Positions 1 through 7,272 of a stretch of 9,068 bases of DNA are shown piece after piece; positions within the stretch are counted from its first letter, which is position 1; every line of letters begins with the position of its first letter. Source of the stretch: Campylobacterales bacterium. Its GTDB lineage: Bacteria > Campylobacterota > Campylobacteria > Campylobacterales > QNZT01. Below the pieces are notes generated by a model. It did no database searches, was not told the DNA's origin, and was given only the letters and a program-made list of their open reading frames with translations. The translations under genes and the position numbers were made by a program. The stretch is taken from the NCBI GenBank assembly GCA_015489185.1, contig WGAE01000215.1, positions 1-9,068 of the forward strand, written 5' to 3'.

Positions 1-44
1 ATCTTTATCCCTTTATCTACTTTCCGATCGGGCATATTCTGCAC
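1..44 (-). CDS. 5' end of an unidentified gene downstream of ctsF (partial)
   Basis: Only the first 14 codons are visible before the window ends. Of the three minus-strand frames after the ctsF stop, this is the only one that stays open to the edge. The likely start is GTG at 44-42, placed 8 nt after an AAGGTGG Shine-Dalgarno at 54-60 that sits inside the last codons of ctsF. The same AAGGTGGA string precedes the PilO-like gene start at 7272. An in-frame ATG at 35-33 is a weaker alternative, 17 nt from that site. The visible peptide, (M)QNMPDRKVDKGIK, is short and basic. That is compatible with a prepilin leader, and pseudopilin genes follow the platform gene in MSHA-type operons, but no GFTLIE-type cleavage motif is reached. 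The function is therefore inferred from position alone. Confidence 0.5.
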   Translation of the reverse strand, partial: MQNMPDRKVDKGIK

Positions 45-46
45 GA

Positions 47-1297
47 TCAATGTCCACCTTTAACTGCCCTACCGAGATCCCACATTGGCAAGAAAATCCC
101 CAACGCCATCAAAAGTACCAAACCGGCAATAAAGAACATCATAATCGGTTCAATATAACTCGACATATTGTCGATAATATCCTGAAAACGCATGTTATAA
201 TAATCGGTGATTTTCTCCAGCATTTTATCAAGCTGACCTCCCGCTTCCCCCGCTTTGATCATCTGTAAAAGCATATTTTCGAAAAGTCCTGTCTGTTCAA
301 ACGCCTCCGTCAAGCTCATTCCCCGTCCAATGTTCGCATTGACCGTTTCCAGTTTCGATCGAATATAGTCGTTTTTGACCATATCCACCGCTGTATCAAG
401 GGCTTCAGAAACGGGGATTCCGGCCCGCGTCAATTCCCCAAAGACCAGTGTATAATTGTACATCGATGAGAGAAAAATCACTCGATTGATCAAATAAAAT
501 CGCGGATGGACAAGGATTTTATCCATTTGATATTTGAAATCTTTGTTATTTTTATAAAGAAAAATAATGGCATAAATACTAACTGCCAGAATTGTAAGAA
601 TCAAAATCCCATAGTGGCTGAAAGCGTATTCGAGATTAAGAAGAATTTTGGTGGGTAGAGGAAGATCCGCATGAAACTGCTCGAAAATCGCCCGAAATTT
701 CGGCACGACCAACATAATCAAAATGACGAAAGCGATCGCCATCGCCGTCAACGTGATCATCGGATAACGTAATGCCTTCTTGAATTTGGCTTTATTGTCG
801 CGGATATTTTCGAGGATATCGGCCAATTTGTGATAGGACTCAGGAAAATTACCTGTCTTTTCACCCAAATTGGTCATTGCAATGGCAATGTGCCCAAACT
901 CTTCACTATAAGGCGTAATCGCTTGAGACATACTCTTTCCCGCGTTGATATCCGCAGCAAGGGTGTGATAGATCTCTTTCAATCGTTTATTTGTCGTGTT
1001 GTTCGCTACGTCTTCGAGTGTATCGTGAATGGGAATCCCCGCATCGGTCATTACGGCAATTTGCCGGATGGTGGAGATTTTATCCTCTTCACGGATTTTA
1101 CCTTTTCCGAAACGTTTTAGATCTTTACCGATTTTTTTAAAAATCTCTTCAACCGGTGCCGAAGTCTCCACCGCCTGAACGACAACCGCCTTAGGGTGCT
1201 CTCGTTTCGCTTTCGCCGCAGCCGCCCGTTTATTGGGCGCTTCGATCACTAGGCTGCTTCTCTGTCCACGCTCTAGCAGGGTCACTCTGAAATACAT
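47..1297 (-). CDS. ctsF: GspF/MshG/CtsF-type inner-membrane platform protein
   Basis: This 416-residue polytopic protein is the inner-membrane platform that couples the assembly ATPase to pilin polymerisation in type IV pilus and type II secretion systems. It has the standard family layout: a short N-terminal cytoplasmic region, then two tandem GspF domains. Repeat 1 spans about residues 74-199 and carries GEKTGNF at 145-151. Repeat 2 spans about 279-404 and carries the matching GEAGGQLD at 350-357. Three hydrophobic segments are seen at about 178-199, 229-248 and 387-405. Length is normal for the family (about 400). The ATG at 1297 lies 2 nt after the ctsE stop, with AAGG 8 nt upstream inside the end of ctsE. 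In C. jejuni the homologue CtsF is needed for natural transformation; the Vibrio counterpart is MshG. Family identity is firm; the exact pathway is inferred. Confidence 0.93.
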   Translation of the reverse strand: MYFRVTLLERGQRSSLVIEAPNKRAAAAKAKREHPKAVVVQAVETSAPVEEIFKKIGKDLKRFGKGKIREEDKISTIRQIAVMTDAGIPIHDTLEDVANNTTNKRLKEIYHTLAADINAGKSMSQAITPYSEEFGHIAIAMTNLGEKTGNFPESYHKLADILENIRDNKAKFKKALRYPMITLTAMAIAFVILIMLVVPKFRAIFEQFHADLPLPTKILLNLEYAFSHYGILILTILAVSIYAIIFLYKNNKDFKYQMDKILVHPRFYLINRVIFLSSMYNYTLVFGELTRAGIPVSEALDTAVDMVKNDYIRSKLETVNANIGRGMSLTEAFEQTGLFENMLLQMIKAGEAGGQLDKMLEKITDYYNMRFQDIIDNMSSYIEPIMMFFIAGLVLLMALGIFLPMWDLGRAVKGGH

Positions 1298-1299
1298 CG

Positions 1300-3045
1300 T
1301 TATAACCTTGCTACTCTAAAGATCTCTTCGACCGTCGTTTCTCCGGCCAACGCTTTTTTGATTCCGTCTTCAAACATTGTGATAAATCCTTCTTTCATGG
1401 CCTGCTCCGTTAACTTTTCTTTCGATGCGTTGGCGGCGATCATCCGCGAAAGTGTATCGCTGATGGGCAAAACTTCCGCAATCATCTCCCGACCGAGATA
1501 ACCGGAACCGTTACACTCCTTACACCCTTCCCCCCGATAGAAGGTCGGATTATCGACACTGAGATAAGGACGAATCTCCTCAAGGAGGTTGGGAAGAAGG
1601 GTCTCTGCTGTTTTACAGTAAGGACAGATCTTCCGCACCAGACGCTGCGCCTGAATGGCGACCAGCGCTCCGCTGACCAGATAACTCTCGATTCCCATAT
1701 CGATAATCCGTGTCACCGCACTGATCGCATCGTTGGTGTGCAGAGTGGAGAGGACCAGGTGCCCTGTCAACGCCGCCTGAATCGCGATGCGTAGGGTTTC
1801 TGCATCACGAATCTCCCCGATCATAATCTTGTCAGGGTCCTGACGGAGGATGGATCGCAATGCCGCGGCGAAAGTCAAGCCCGCGTGCGGATTGACCTGC
1901 ACTTGCTGGATTCCTCCCATTTGGTATTCAACCGGGTCTTCGACCGTGATGATTTTATCCTTGACATCTCGAATAGCGTTGAGCGCACCATAAAGGGTCG
2001 TTGTTTTACCGCTTCCTGTCGGACCGGTCACCAAAACAATTCCATAAGGAGCACGAATTGCTTCGGTAAATCGGTTGTAACAAAATTCACTCATTCCGGC
2101 ATCCTCGAGTCGGACAAGGACCTTCGATTTGTCAAGAATCCTAAGGACAATCGACTCACCCAATAACGTCGGTAAGGTCGAAACACGAAAATCAAATTCT
2201 CTTCCGGCGACCGTCATCGAGATCCGGCCGTCTTGCGGTTTGCGTTTTTCGGCAATATCGAGATTCGCCAACAGTTTCATCCGCGATGCCAGCGGATTGA
2301 AAATGTCTTTATCAAAGATGAAACTTTGTTGTAACATTCCATCGATCCGATCCCGGACTACACAGTTTTTTTCCGTTGCTTCGATGTGGATATCGCTCGC
2401 CCGATTGACGATGGCGTTTTTGAAGATCAAATCGATCAATTTCAATACGGCGGGCGACTCACCCTCCTCTTTGTCGACCCCCCCTTCTCTCAAATCTTTA
2501 CGAATTTCGTCGATATATACTTTAAGACTCTCAGATATCTCCATTCTCTGAAGCAATTCCCGTATTTTCTTGGGATTGGCCATCGCCACCTGAAGCGGTT
2601 TTCTTGGAAAGAGTCGCTGCAAAGCATCTTGCGCTCCCATATCGAGAGGATCTTCGAAAACCACGGTCACATTCAAATCTGTCTCTTCAACGGGAATGGC
2701 ACGATATTTAAGAAGTTGCGAATATGGAATCCGACTGAAGAGCTGCATATCGACTTCGACCTCATCAAGATCAATGTAACGAATATGCAAATCTTCGGCT
2801 ACTTTTTTCAGAATAGGATCAATAGCGATACCTTCTCGTTCCAATTCCTTCAACTGAGAGATACTGAAAGACCCCTGTCGTATCTTTTTGGCCACATACT
2901 CCTGAATCCCCTTTTCATCGATCACGTTTTCCGCCATCATATTGGCCAATGTGATCTTCAACGGAGGACGTTTGCGAACCAGTCGAGCCAAATCCTCTTT
3001 TTTGACAACACGATCATGTACCATCTCTTCAATCAATTTCTTCAT
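1300..3045 (-). CDS. ctsE: GspE/PilB/MshE-type assembly ATPase (CtsE-like)
   Basis: This is a cytoplasmic hexameric secretion/extension ATPase that powers pilin or pseudopilin assembly through the platform protein. Numbered from the ATG at 3045 (581 aa), it has a degenerate MshEN/T2SSE_N region at about 1-165, Walker A GPTGSGKT at 341-348, an Asp-box around EDPVEYQ (369-375), a Walker B region with IGEIRD at 409-414, and a His-box TGHLVLSTLHTN at 427-438. A CPYC (474-477) and CKEC (508-511) pair forms the tetracysteine zinc motif of assembly (not retraction) ATPases. The start is chosen by ribosome site: AGAGG at 3054-3058 is 8 nt from the ATG. A TTG at 3051 is 10 nt after a second site, GGAGG at 3062-3066, and would add two residues. 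It lies between the CtsX-like gene and ctsF, as mshE lies between mshN and mshG. No separate PilT retraction ATPase is seen in the window. Confidence 0.94.
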   Translation of the reverse strand: MKKLIEEMVHDRVVKKEDLARLVRKRPPLKITLANMMAENVIDEKGIQEYVAKKIRQGSFSISQLKELEREGIAIDPILKKVAEDLHIRYIDLDEVEVDMQLFSRIPYSQLLKYRAIPVEETDLNVTVVFEDPLDMGAQDALQRLFPRKPLQVAMANPKKIRELLQRMEISESLKVYIDEIRKDLREGGVDKEEGESPAVLKLIDLIFKNAIVNRASDIHIEATEKNCVVRDRIDGMLQQSFIFDKDIFNPLASRMKLLANLDIAEKRKPQDGRISMTVAGREFDFRVSTLPTLLGESIVLRILDKSKVLVRLEDAGMSEFCYNRFTEAIRAPYGIVLVTGPTGSGKTTTLYGALNAIRDVKDKIITVEDPVEYQMGGIQQVQVNPHAGLTFAAALRSILRQDPDKIMIGEIRDAETLRIAIQAALTGHLVLSTLHTNDAISAVTRIIDMGIESYLVSGALVAIQAQRLVRKICPYCKTAETLLPNLLEEIRPYLSVDNPTFYRGEGCKECNGSGYLGREMIAEVLPISDTLSRMIAANASKEKLTEQAMKEGFITMFEDGIKKALAGETTVEEIFRVARL

Positions 3046-3053
3046 TGCCAATA

Positions 3054-3066
3054 CCTCTGATCCTCC
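3054..3066 (-). promoter_or_regulatory. Double Shine-Dalgarno upstream of ctsE
   Basis: On the minus strand GGAGG (3062-3066) is followed three bases later by AGAGG (3054-3058). The first is 10 nt from a TTG at 3051 and the second is 8 nt from an ATG at 3045, in the same frame. The ATG with AGAGG is the more usual combination and decides the start given for ctsE. Use of both sites would give two products differing by two residues. The ctsE leader is also the only one in the cluster with room for an independent initiation region. Confidence 0.6.
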
Positions 3067-3119
3067 GATGAAAATTCTAAAACGGCAGAAAGAAATTCTT
3101 TATTCTTCCACTCGTCCTT

Positions 3120-3860
3120 TCAATACTTCTTACCTTTACGTATCCGATCAATTAAAAGTTTCACCTCCATATTACCATAACGATCGTAGTAGGCCTGCAG
3201 AACTTTCAATGCTTCTCGCCTGTGCCCCTGTTTCGCTTTCGCTTTCGCGAAAATCATCCAACTTTCCGACTGACTGCTGTCAATGGTGTTGGCCTGCATT
3301 GCCCAATATTCGGCTTTACGGTAATTACGTTTGCCGTAATAATATTTAGCGAGATACATCGCATCGTCATAATCTCGACTTAGCGGAAAGCGTTTTTCCA
3401 ATTTGTGAATTACTGAAATATCCGCGACATTAACCGTTTCCATCCTCATCGAACTCTTTTTGATGGAATTCGGTATTTTTTTTGAGGTACTCGGTTCAAC
3501 AAAACTAATTGTCATCTTCGGTCTTTTTACTCTCGGCTTCTGCGGTAATACTCTGTTTGAACTCTGACTCTGCATCGAAGGGACTTCCGGCTGCAAGGGT
3601 TTAACGGAAGGAAGTGACGCGAGTGCGAACTTTTTCACTTTCGTTACCGGAGCGGAAACCTTTTTGCTAGAATTTACGATACCTTTATCGTTCTTGATAT
3701 TAACAATCGTGTTTTTCTTTTCTCTCTCCCCTTTATAACTTACATAAACAATCGGCAGTCCCAACAGAAAAAAAATACCAAGTGCGATCAAACCCTGACG
3801 CAGATAACGCTTCCTACGGAAACGTCGCCATTGGGCTTCTAATTCTTCAATCTCATACAT
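3120..3860 (-). CDS. ctsX: CtsX/MshN-like membrane-anchored TPR protein
   Basis: A 246-residue bitopic protein. An N-terminal basic cytoplasmic stretch (WRRFRRKRYLRQ, 11-22) precedes one transmembrane segment at about 23-42. A long Lys/Ser/Pro/Gln-rich, probably disordered periplasmic linker follows (about 45-145). Residues about 158-235 are helical with tetratricopeptide-like spacing, for example DAMYLAKYYYGKRNYRKAEYW and WMIFAKAKAKQGHRREALKVL. Orientation by the positive-inside rule places the TPR part in the periplasm. By position it corresponds to MshN of Vibrio MSHA operons, which is larger and also has TPRs, and to CtsX of C. jejuni, an inner-membrane protein required for transformation. 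The ATG at 3860 overlaps the end of the ATPase gene by 8 nt, with GGGG 7 nt upstream. Sequence conservation in this family is low, so the assignment rests mainly on synteny plus architecture. Confidence 0.75.
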   Translation of the reverse strand: MYEIEELEAQWRRFRRKRYLRQGLIALGIFFLLGLPIVYVSYKGEREKKNTIVNIKNDKGIVNSSKKVSAPVTKVKKFALASLPSVKPLQPEVPSMQSQSSNRVLPQKPRVKRPKMTISFVEPSTSKKIPNSIKKSSMRMETVNVADISVIHKLEKRFPLSRDYDDAMYLAKYYYGKRNYRKAEYWAMQANTIDSSQSESWMIFAKAKAKQGHRREALKVLQAYYDRYGNMEVKLLIDRIRKGKKY

Positions 3861-4665
3861 GGATAAACCCCGTTTTGATAGCGGCCATCTCCAAAATTTT
3901 CATCGAAAAACGATTGTAATCAATCTTCTGTGGATCGTGATGATCGTAGTATTCATAAATCTCAAAAGCGGTATAGAGGAGTTTATTGCATTCACGAAAG
4001 TTGCCTTCTGTCCAGCGATGAATCGCTCGGATATGACGATCATTGATCTGCTGGGCCAGATCTGTGAGTCCGTGATGTAGCAGGCGTTTGTAAATGTAAG
4101 CTTTGGTTTCGACAGGACTGGCGTTACGCAATTCAATCGTTTCCCAGATGCGTGACTGAAAATGTTTTTTTGCAACCAACTCTTCGTCGTCGGTTTTATG
4201 TAGCGTGATGACAAACTTGACGCTTCCCGTATCCGAAAGAATTCTAATCTCTTCGAGCATCTCTTTCGGATACATCTGCGCTTCATCCAAAAGAACAACG
4301 ATTTGACGCTCTCCTCTAATTTTTCGCCCGAATGCGACAAAGGTTTCGAAGTCCACTTTCGTTTTGGGGGGCATTTCTCCCCCTGTAAAGATTTTGAAGA
4401 GCTTCTTATAAAATTCCCTACGTGTTCCGATCGGCGTGTCAATGAAATGTAAGTCGATTTTGTCTTGATAGGCCACATACAAACGATGCAAAAGCAGGGT
4501 CTTCCCCGTCCCCGGCTTCCCGTAAATCAAAACCATCTTGCTCGATTTCTTTAGACTATGTTCCAACTGACGATAAGCTCGACGGCTTCCTTCCAGTTCG
4601 ATATACTCTTCAATCTTTATTTCATCGACAAATGCCTCTTTCGCATCTTCATACCTCTGATTCAT
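3853..4665 (-). CDS. ctsP: ExeA/MshM/CtsP-like AAA ATPase
   Basis: A 270-residue soluble P-loop ATPase of the ExeA/GspA-MshM group. Walker A GKPGTGKT is at 49-56 and Walker B IVVLLDEAQ, with D127 and E128, is at about 122-130. A sensor-1 strand is at about 151-157 (FVITLHK) and an arginine-containing SRIWETIELR at 171-180. The lid helices lie in the C-terminal third. There is no transmembrane segment or peptidoglycan-binding domain, unlike full-length ExeA, so it is the short cytoplasmic form. In C. jejuni the counterpart CtsP is a nucleotide-binding protein required for DNA uptake; in Vibrio the position is held by MshM. The ATG at 4665 shares an ATGA overlap with the secretin stop. No strong Shine-Dalgarno precedes it, so initiation probably depends on coupling to upstream translation. 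Fold assignment is firm; the job is inferred from homologues and neighbours. Confidence 0.85.
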   Translation of the reverse strand: MNQRYEDAKEAFVDEIKIEEYIELEGSRRAYRQLEHSLKKSSKMVLIYGKPGTGKTLLLHRLYVAYQDKIDLHFIDTPIGTRREFYKKLFKIFTGGEMPPKTKVDFETFVAFGRKIRGERQIVVLLDEAQMYPKEMLEEIRILSDTGSVKFVITLHKTDDEELVAKKHFQSRIWETIELRNASPVETKAYIYKRLLHHGLTDLAQQINDRHIRAIHRWTEGNFRECNKLLYTAFEIYEYYDHHDPQKIDYNRFSMKILEMAAIKTGFIHV

Positions 4666-6197
4666 CGTAGATGATTGTATCCTAAGTCTCGCAAACTAAT
4701 GTTTTTCTTATTTCTTACTATATGCGGTGTAATAATAATCACCAATTCGTCCGTATAATCGAGAACCTGATCTTTCTTGAAAGCGTATCCAAGAATCGGA
4801 ATATCTCCCAGAAGAGGAATCTTATCCGTTGTCGTTCCCTTACTCTTCGTGATCAAGCCTCCCAACACGGCATGATTACCATCTTGTACCTTGATGACCG
4901 CAGAGATCTGCCGTCGTTTAATATTCGGCGGCATCGTTAGATCTTGCAGGTGTTTTTTCTGCTCTTCATCTGCCAAACTTGTAATGGAAGGATTTATCTT
5001 CAGAGTAATCATCCCCCGTTCATCCACTTCGGGAGTGATGTCGAGCAAAATTCCGGCAAAGACCGATTCAACCGTTTCATCTTCCGACGTCGCCGTGTCT
5101 GATCCGCCTACTTTGTTCGTTGTTTTGAGTTTGTAGAAAATCTCCTGCCCGACACTGATCATCGCCGGTTGATTGTTCAGTGTCATAACTCGCGGGCTCG
5201 ATACGACGGTTACGTCTCCTTGTGTTCTGAGAAATTTCAATACACCGGTCAAATCCCCCGAAATACTGAACGTAGTCCGTCCTCCGCTTTTACCGGAAAA
5301 CGTCAATCGATCAGGAAAAGAACTTGAGTCGTCGCTTCTCCCGTCAGCGAAGACAGCCGAATATTTCCCACCGACAACAATGGAAGTGTCGTAGATTTTA
5401 CCCCAGTCGATTCCCATACTTTTACTGTTATCCAACCTCACATCAAGTATTTTGACATCGATCATCACTTCGGTCTTGACTTGATGGACCAGGGTTGCAA
5501 TGTAACGATCCACTCGCTCAATTTGTCGAGTCGTTCCGGTCACCGTGACCATTCCGGCCTCCGGATTGACAACCGGTTCAAGCGGATTGTATTCCCATTT
5601 TTGACCGTCCGGTCCGATCCAGGAATCTCCCACCTTCGTGAAATGGATTGATCCGTCTCCGGCCGTATTGAGGATGCGATGGATCTCGTTTTTTATGGTC
5701 CCCCAAAATTGAAATTCTTGATCACTTTTAATGGTAATGGTCGATCCCTTTCCACTACTGACTTTGCTGCTAGAACTTGTTGAACCTCCCGCAACTTGAA
5801 CGTTTGCGCTACTCTCCCCCTGTCTTTGTCCCGTAACGTAATGGATCTTATAAGTTTTGGTTATGAGGTACGATATCGACAATTTGTTACCTCGTAAACG
5901 ATAATTAAGATCATTATCTTTCAAAACCGTGTCGAGGAAATTCTTGAGAGTCGCATTCTTCAACTTCACATAATAAAGATGTTTCTGGAGTTTGTGTTGT
6001 GCCCCCGAGTCTTTCACAATAACAGTAAGACCGCAGGTCTCCGCCAGATTGTCGATCGCATCCTTGATCGTCAAACTATCACTTATGGTGACATTAAAAA
6101 GCTTCTCCATACAGTTTTCGGTTGCACCGGCACTCTGCACCATCAGTCCACCGAGCAACACACCCATCAAACTCCTTCTGATCATTCGTCGTATCAT
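4662..6197 (-). CDS. mshL: MshL/CtsD-type outer-membrane secretin
   Basis: This forms the multimeric outer-membrane channel through which a pilus, DNA or protein passes. The 511-residue precursor starts with a signal peptide (MIRRMIRRSL... ending AGA at 23-25, likely cleaved before T26) and is not a lipoprotein. An STN/N0-type domain follows at about 29-115, with Cys29 and Cys55. Then comes a Ser/Gly-rich linker at about 135-153, as seen in MshL proteins, and a secretin_N-like segment with VVNPEAGMVTV (209-219). The C-terminal secretin domain spans about 325-493, with VVSSPRVMTLNNQPA at 331-345 and PLLGDIPILGYAF at 461-473. The ATG at 6197 is 2 nt after the previous stop, with GAGGG at 6204-6208, 6 nt upstream. 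It is called CtsD in C. jejuni. The gene ends in an ATGA overlap with the ATPase gene. Family call is firm. Confidence 0.93.
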   Translation of the reverse strand: MIRRMIRRSLMGVLLGGLMVQSAGATENCMEKLFNVTISDSLTIKDAIDNLAETCGLTVIVKDSGAQHKLQKHLYYVKLKNATLKNFLDTVLKDNDLNYRLRGNKLSISYLITKTYKIHYVTGQRQGESSANVQVAGGSTSSSSKVSSGKGSTITIKSDQEFQFWGTIKNEIHRILNTAGDGSIHFTKVGDSWIGPDGQKWEYNPLEPVVNPEAGMVTVTGTTRQIERVDRYIATLVHQVKTEVMIDVKILDVRLDNSKSMGIDWGKIYDTSIVVGGKYSAVFADGRSDDSSSFPDRLTFSGKSGGRTTFSISGDLTGVLKFLRTQGDVTVVSSPRVMTLNNQPAMISVGQEIFYKLKTTNKVGGSDTATSEDETVESVFAGILLDITPEVDERGMITLKINPSITSLADEEQKKHLQDLTMPPNIKRRQISAVIKVQDGNHAVLGGLITKSKGTTTDKIPLLGDIPILGYAFKKDQVLDYTDELVIIITPHIVRNKKNISLRDLGYNHLR

Positions 6198-6199
6198 TT

Positions 6200-6622
6200 T
6201 TATCCCTCACTCACTTGTAATAAATTGTTTTTCTCCCGTCTTGGAAGATAAAGCTGGATCTCTTTCTTGTCTCGCTTCAGTAAGACCTTATTTTGCTCGA
6301 TTTTTTCAACTTTATATCCTAAAATATTTTCACCGATTTTTACCCATCTACCATTAATGTAGGCTTTCTGATTTATAATAGCACCCAGTGTGAATCGTAT
6401 TACTTTTTTTCTACGTTCCACATGTTTGACCGTCGTGTTGTTTTCTTTAGGAGGAATGACTAAAAGAAAAGGCGAAGACATTTTAATGAAATCTATGTTT
6501 CGTTTGCTTTTCCGTTTGCCTTGGATCTTTTTGACCATTATTCCGATTTTTTTAATATCGAGCTGTGCCATCGCCGGCAAAACGATCAACGCCACGCCCA
6601 TTCCCAAAGACAAGAGCCTCAT
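6200..6622 (-). CDS. PilP/MshK/CtsR-like periplasmic alignment protein
   Basis: A 140-residue exported protein. Residues 1-19 are a signal peptide ending AMA (17-19). A basic, low-complexity middle (about 23-45) and an SSPFLL element (49-54) follow. The C-terminal beta-rich domain at about 76-127 contains LGAIINQKAYINGRWVKIGE, then LGYKVEKIEQNKVLL. This pattern resembles the PilP/GspC-HR/MshK fold that links the inner-membrane complex to the secretin, and the secretin is the next gene. The start is ATG at 6622, not the in-frame GTG at 6637: GGGGAG at 6630-6635 is 7 nt from the ATG, and the ATG forms an ATGA overlap with the preceding stop. Starting at GTG would add five residues ahead of the signal peptide. 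It holds the position of mshK and of C. jejuni ctsR. The homology is distant and judged by pattern and place. Confidence 0.75.
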   Translation of the reverse strand: MRLLSLGMGVALIVLPAMAQLDIKKIGIMVKKIQGKRKSKRNIDFIKMSSPFLLVIPPKENNTTVKHVERRKKVIRFTLGAIINQKAYINGRWVKIGENILGYKVEKIEQNKVLLKRDKKEIQLYLPRREKNNLLQVSEG

Positions 6623-7272
6623 CGATTCACTCCCCACACCGAAATATTCAAGTCCGCGACAAGCTTGTCGTGCTCCGGTGTCAATCTGATTTCACTTTGA
6701 TAAACATCGGTCACAAGTTTGTTCTGCTCCAAATCGTTAATAAAGGAAAGGATTCCCTGGAACGGACCCTCACACCGAACTCCAATTTCTAGGACATGGC
6801 CGAAATTCCCTTTCTGTGTCACATAGCGGTTATCAATCTCTAATAACTGCACATCGTTCTTCGCCGCCCTTTGAGCAATCGAATCAAGGAACTTCGACCA
6901 GTTGTTCTGATTGAAAAGTACCGACGAGAGACGCTGAAAACTTCGATTGAGGAGTGCGATTTTTTTCTTATAACTTTCAATCGTCTTTTTCCGCTCCAAG
7001 ATATCCTGATCGAACTTTTTTACATAAAAATTCCGGTCCCCGTTGACAGTGATCGAACGTAGGTAGGTCTGTTCTTCCCGCACTTTCTTCTCGAGATGTT
7101 TCTTCTTATTCAGGCTTGCTTTGTAGCGGTTCTCCGCATACGGGAAAAGATAGAGATAGAGAATATAGGCAATTGCTCCCGAAAGCCCCAAAATAATGAC
7201 CCATTTCTCACTTTCACTCTTTTTGGAGAAATAGGCATCCAAGCGTTCCATCATACTTTCATTGTTTTTCAT
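6619..7272 (-). CDS. PilO/MshJ-like inner-membrane alignment protein
   Basis: A 217-residue bitopic protein with the PilO/GspM/MshJ architecture. It has a short cytoplasmic N-terminus, one transmembrane helix at about 24-43, a Lys/Glu-rich coiled coil at about 48-118, and a periplasmic alpha/beta (ferredoxin-like) domain at about 123-217. Sequence features of that last domain include WSKFLDSIAQRAAKNDVQLL and a strand-helix-strand ending ISVWGV. In type IV pilus systems such proteins pair with PilN and bind PilP to hold the secretin over the motor complex. The neighbours supply both partners. The ATG at 7272 overlaps the preceding TGA (ATGA), with AAGGTGG 7 nt upstream inside the previous gene (a GGTGGA reading gives 6 nt). 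The N-terminus MKNNESMMERLD has further Met codons at 7 and 8, but the first has the ribosome site. Low sequence conservation makes this an architecture and synteny call. Confidence 0.72.
   Translation of the reverse strand: MKNNESMMERLDAYFSKKSESEKWVIILGLSGAIAYILYLYLFPYAENRYKASLNKKKHLEKKVREEQTYLRSITVNGDRNFYVKKFDQDILERKKTIESYKKKIALLNRSFQRLSSVLFNQNNWSKFLDSIAQRAAKNDVQLLEIDNRYVTQKGNFGHVLEIGVRCEGPFQGILSFINDLEQNKLVTDVYQSEIRLTPEHDKLVADLNISVWGVNR
6630..6635 (-). promoter_or_regulatory. Shine-Dalgarno fixing the start of the PilP/CtsR-like gene
   Basis: Minus-strand GGGGAG is 7 nt upstream of the ATG at 6622 and overlaps the alternative GTG start region at 6637. Together with the ATGA overlap and the signal peptide beginning directly at this ATG, it supports the 140-residue product over a 145-residue one. 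Confidence 0.65.

Noticed and set aside
1130..1145. AT-only inverted repeat GATTTTT-TT-AAAAATC.
   Set aside because: It sits within ctsF coding sequence, has a 2-nt loop and almost no G-C pairs; it is best explained by lysine/isoleucine codons.
2386..3060. Long plus-strand open frame of 224 codons opposite ctsE.
   Set aside because: It lies wholly antisense to a strongly supported ATPase gene. Its translation has no recognisable motif and its start has no operon context. The same holds for 8373-8861 and the other plus-strand frames.
3900..4478. Alternative minus-strand frame of 192 codons within the AAA ATPase gene.
   Set aside because: The overlapping frame of the ATPase carries intact Walker A and B motifs and operon-coupled ends. 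The alternative frame reads as Ser/Arg-rich shadow sequence.
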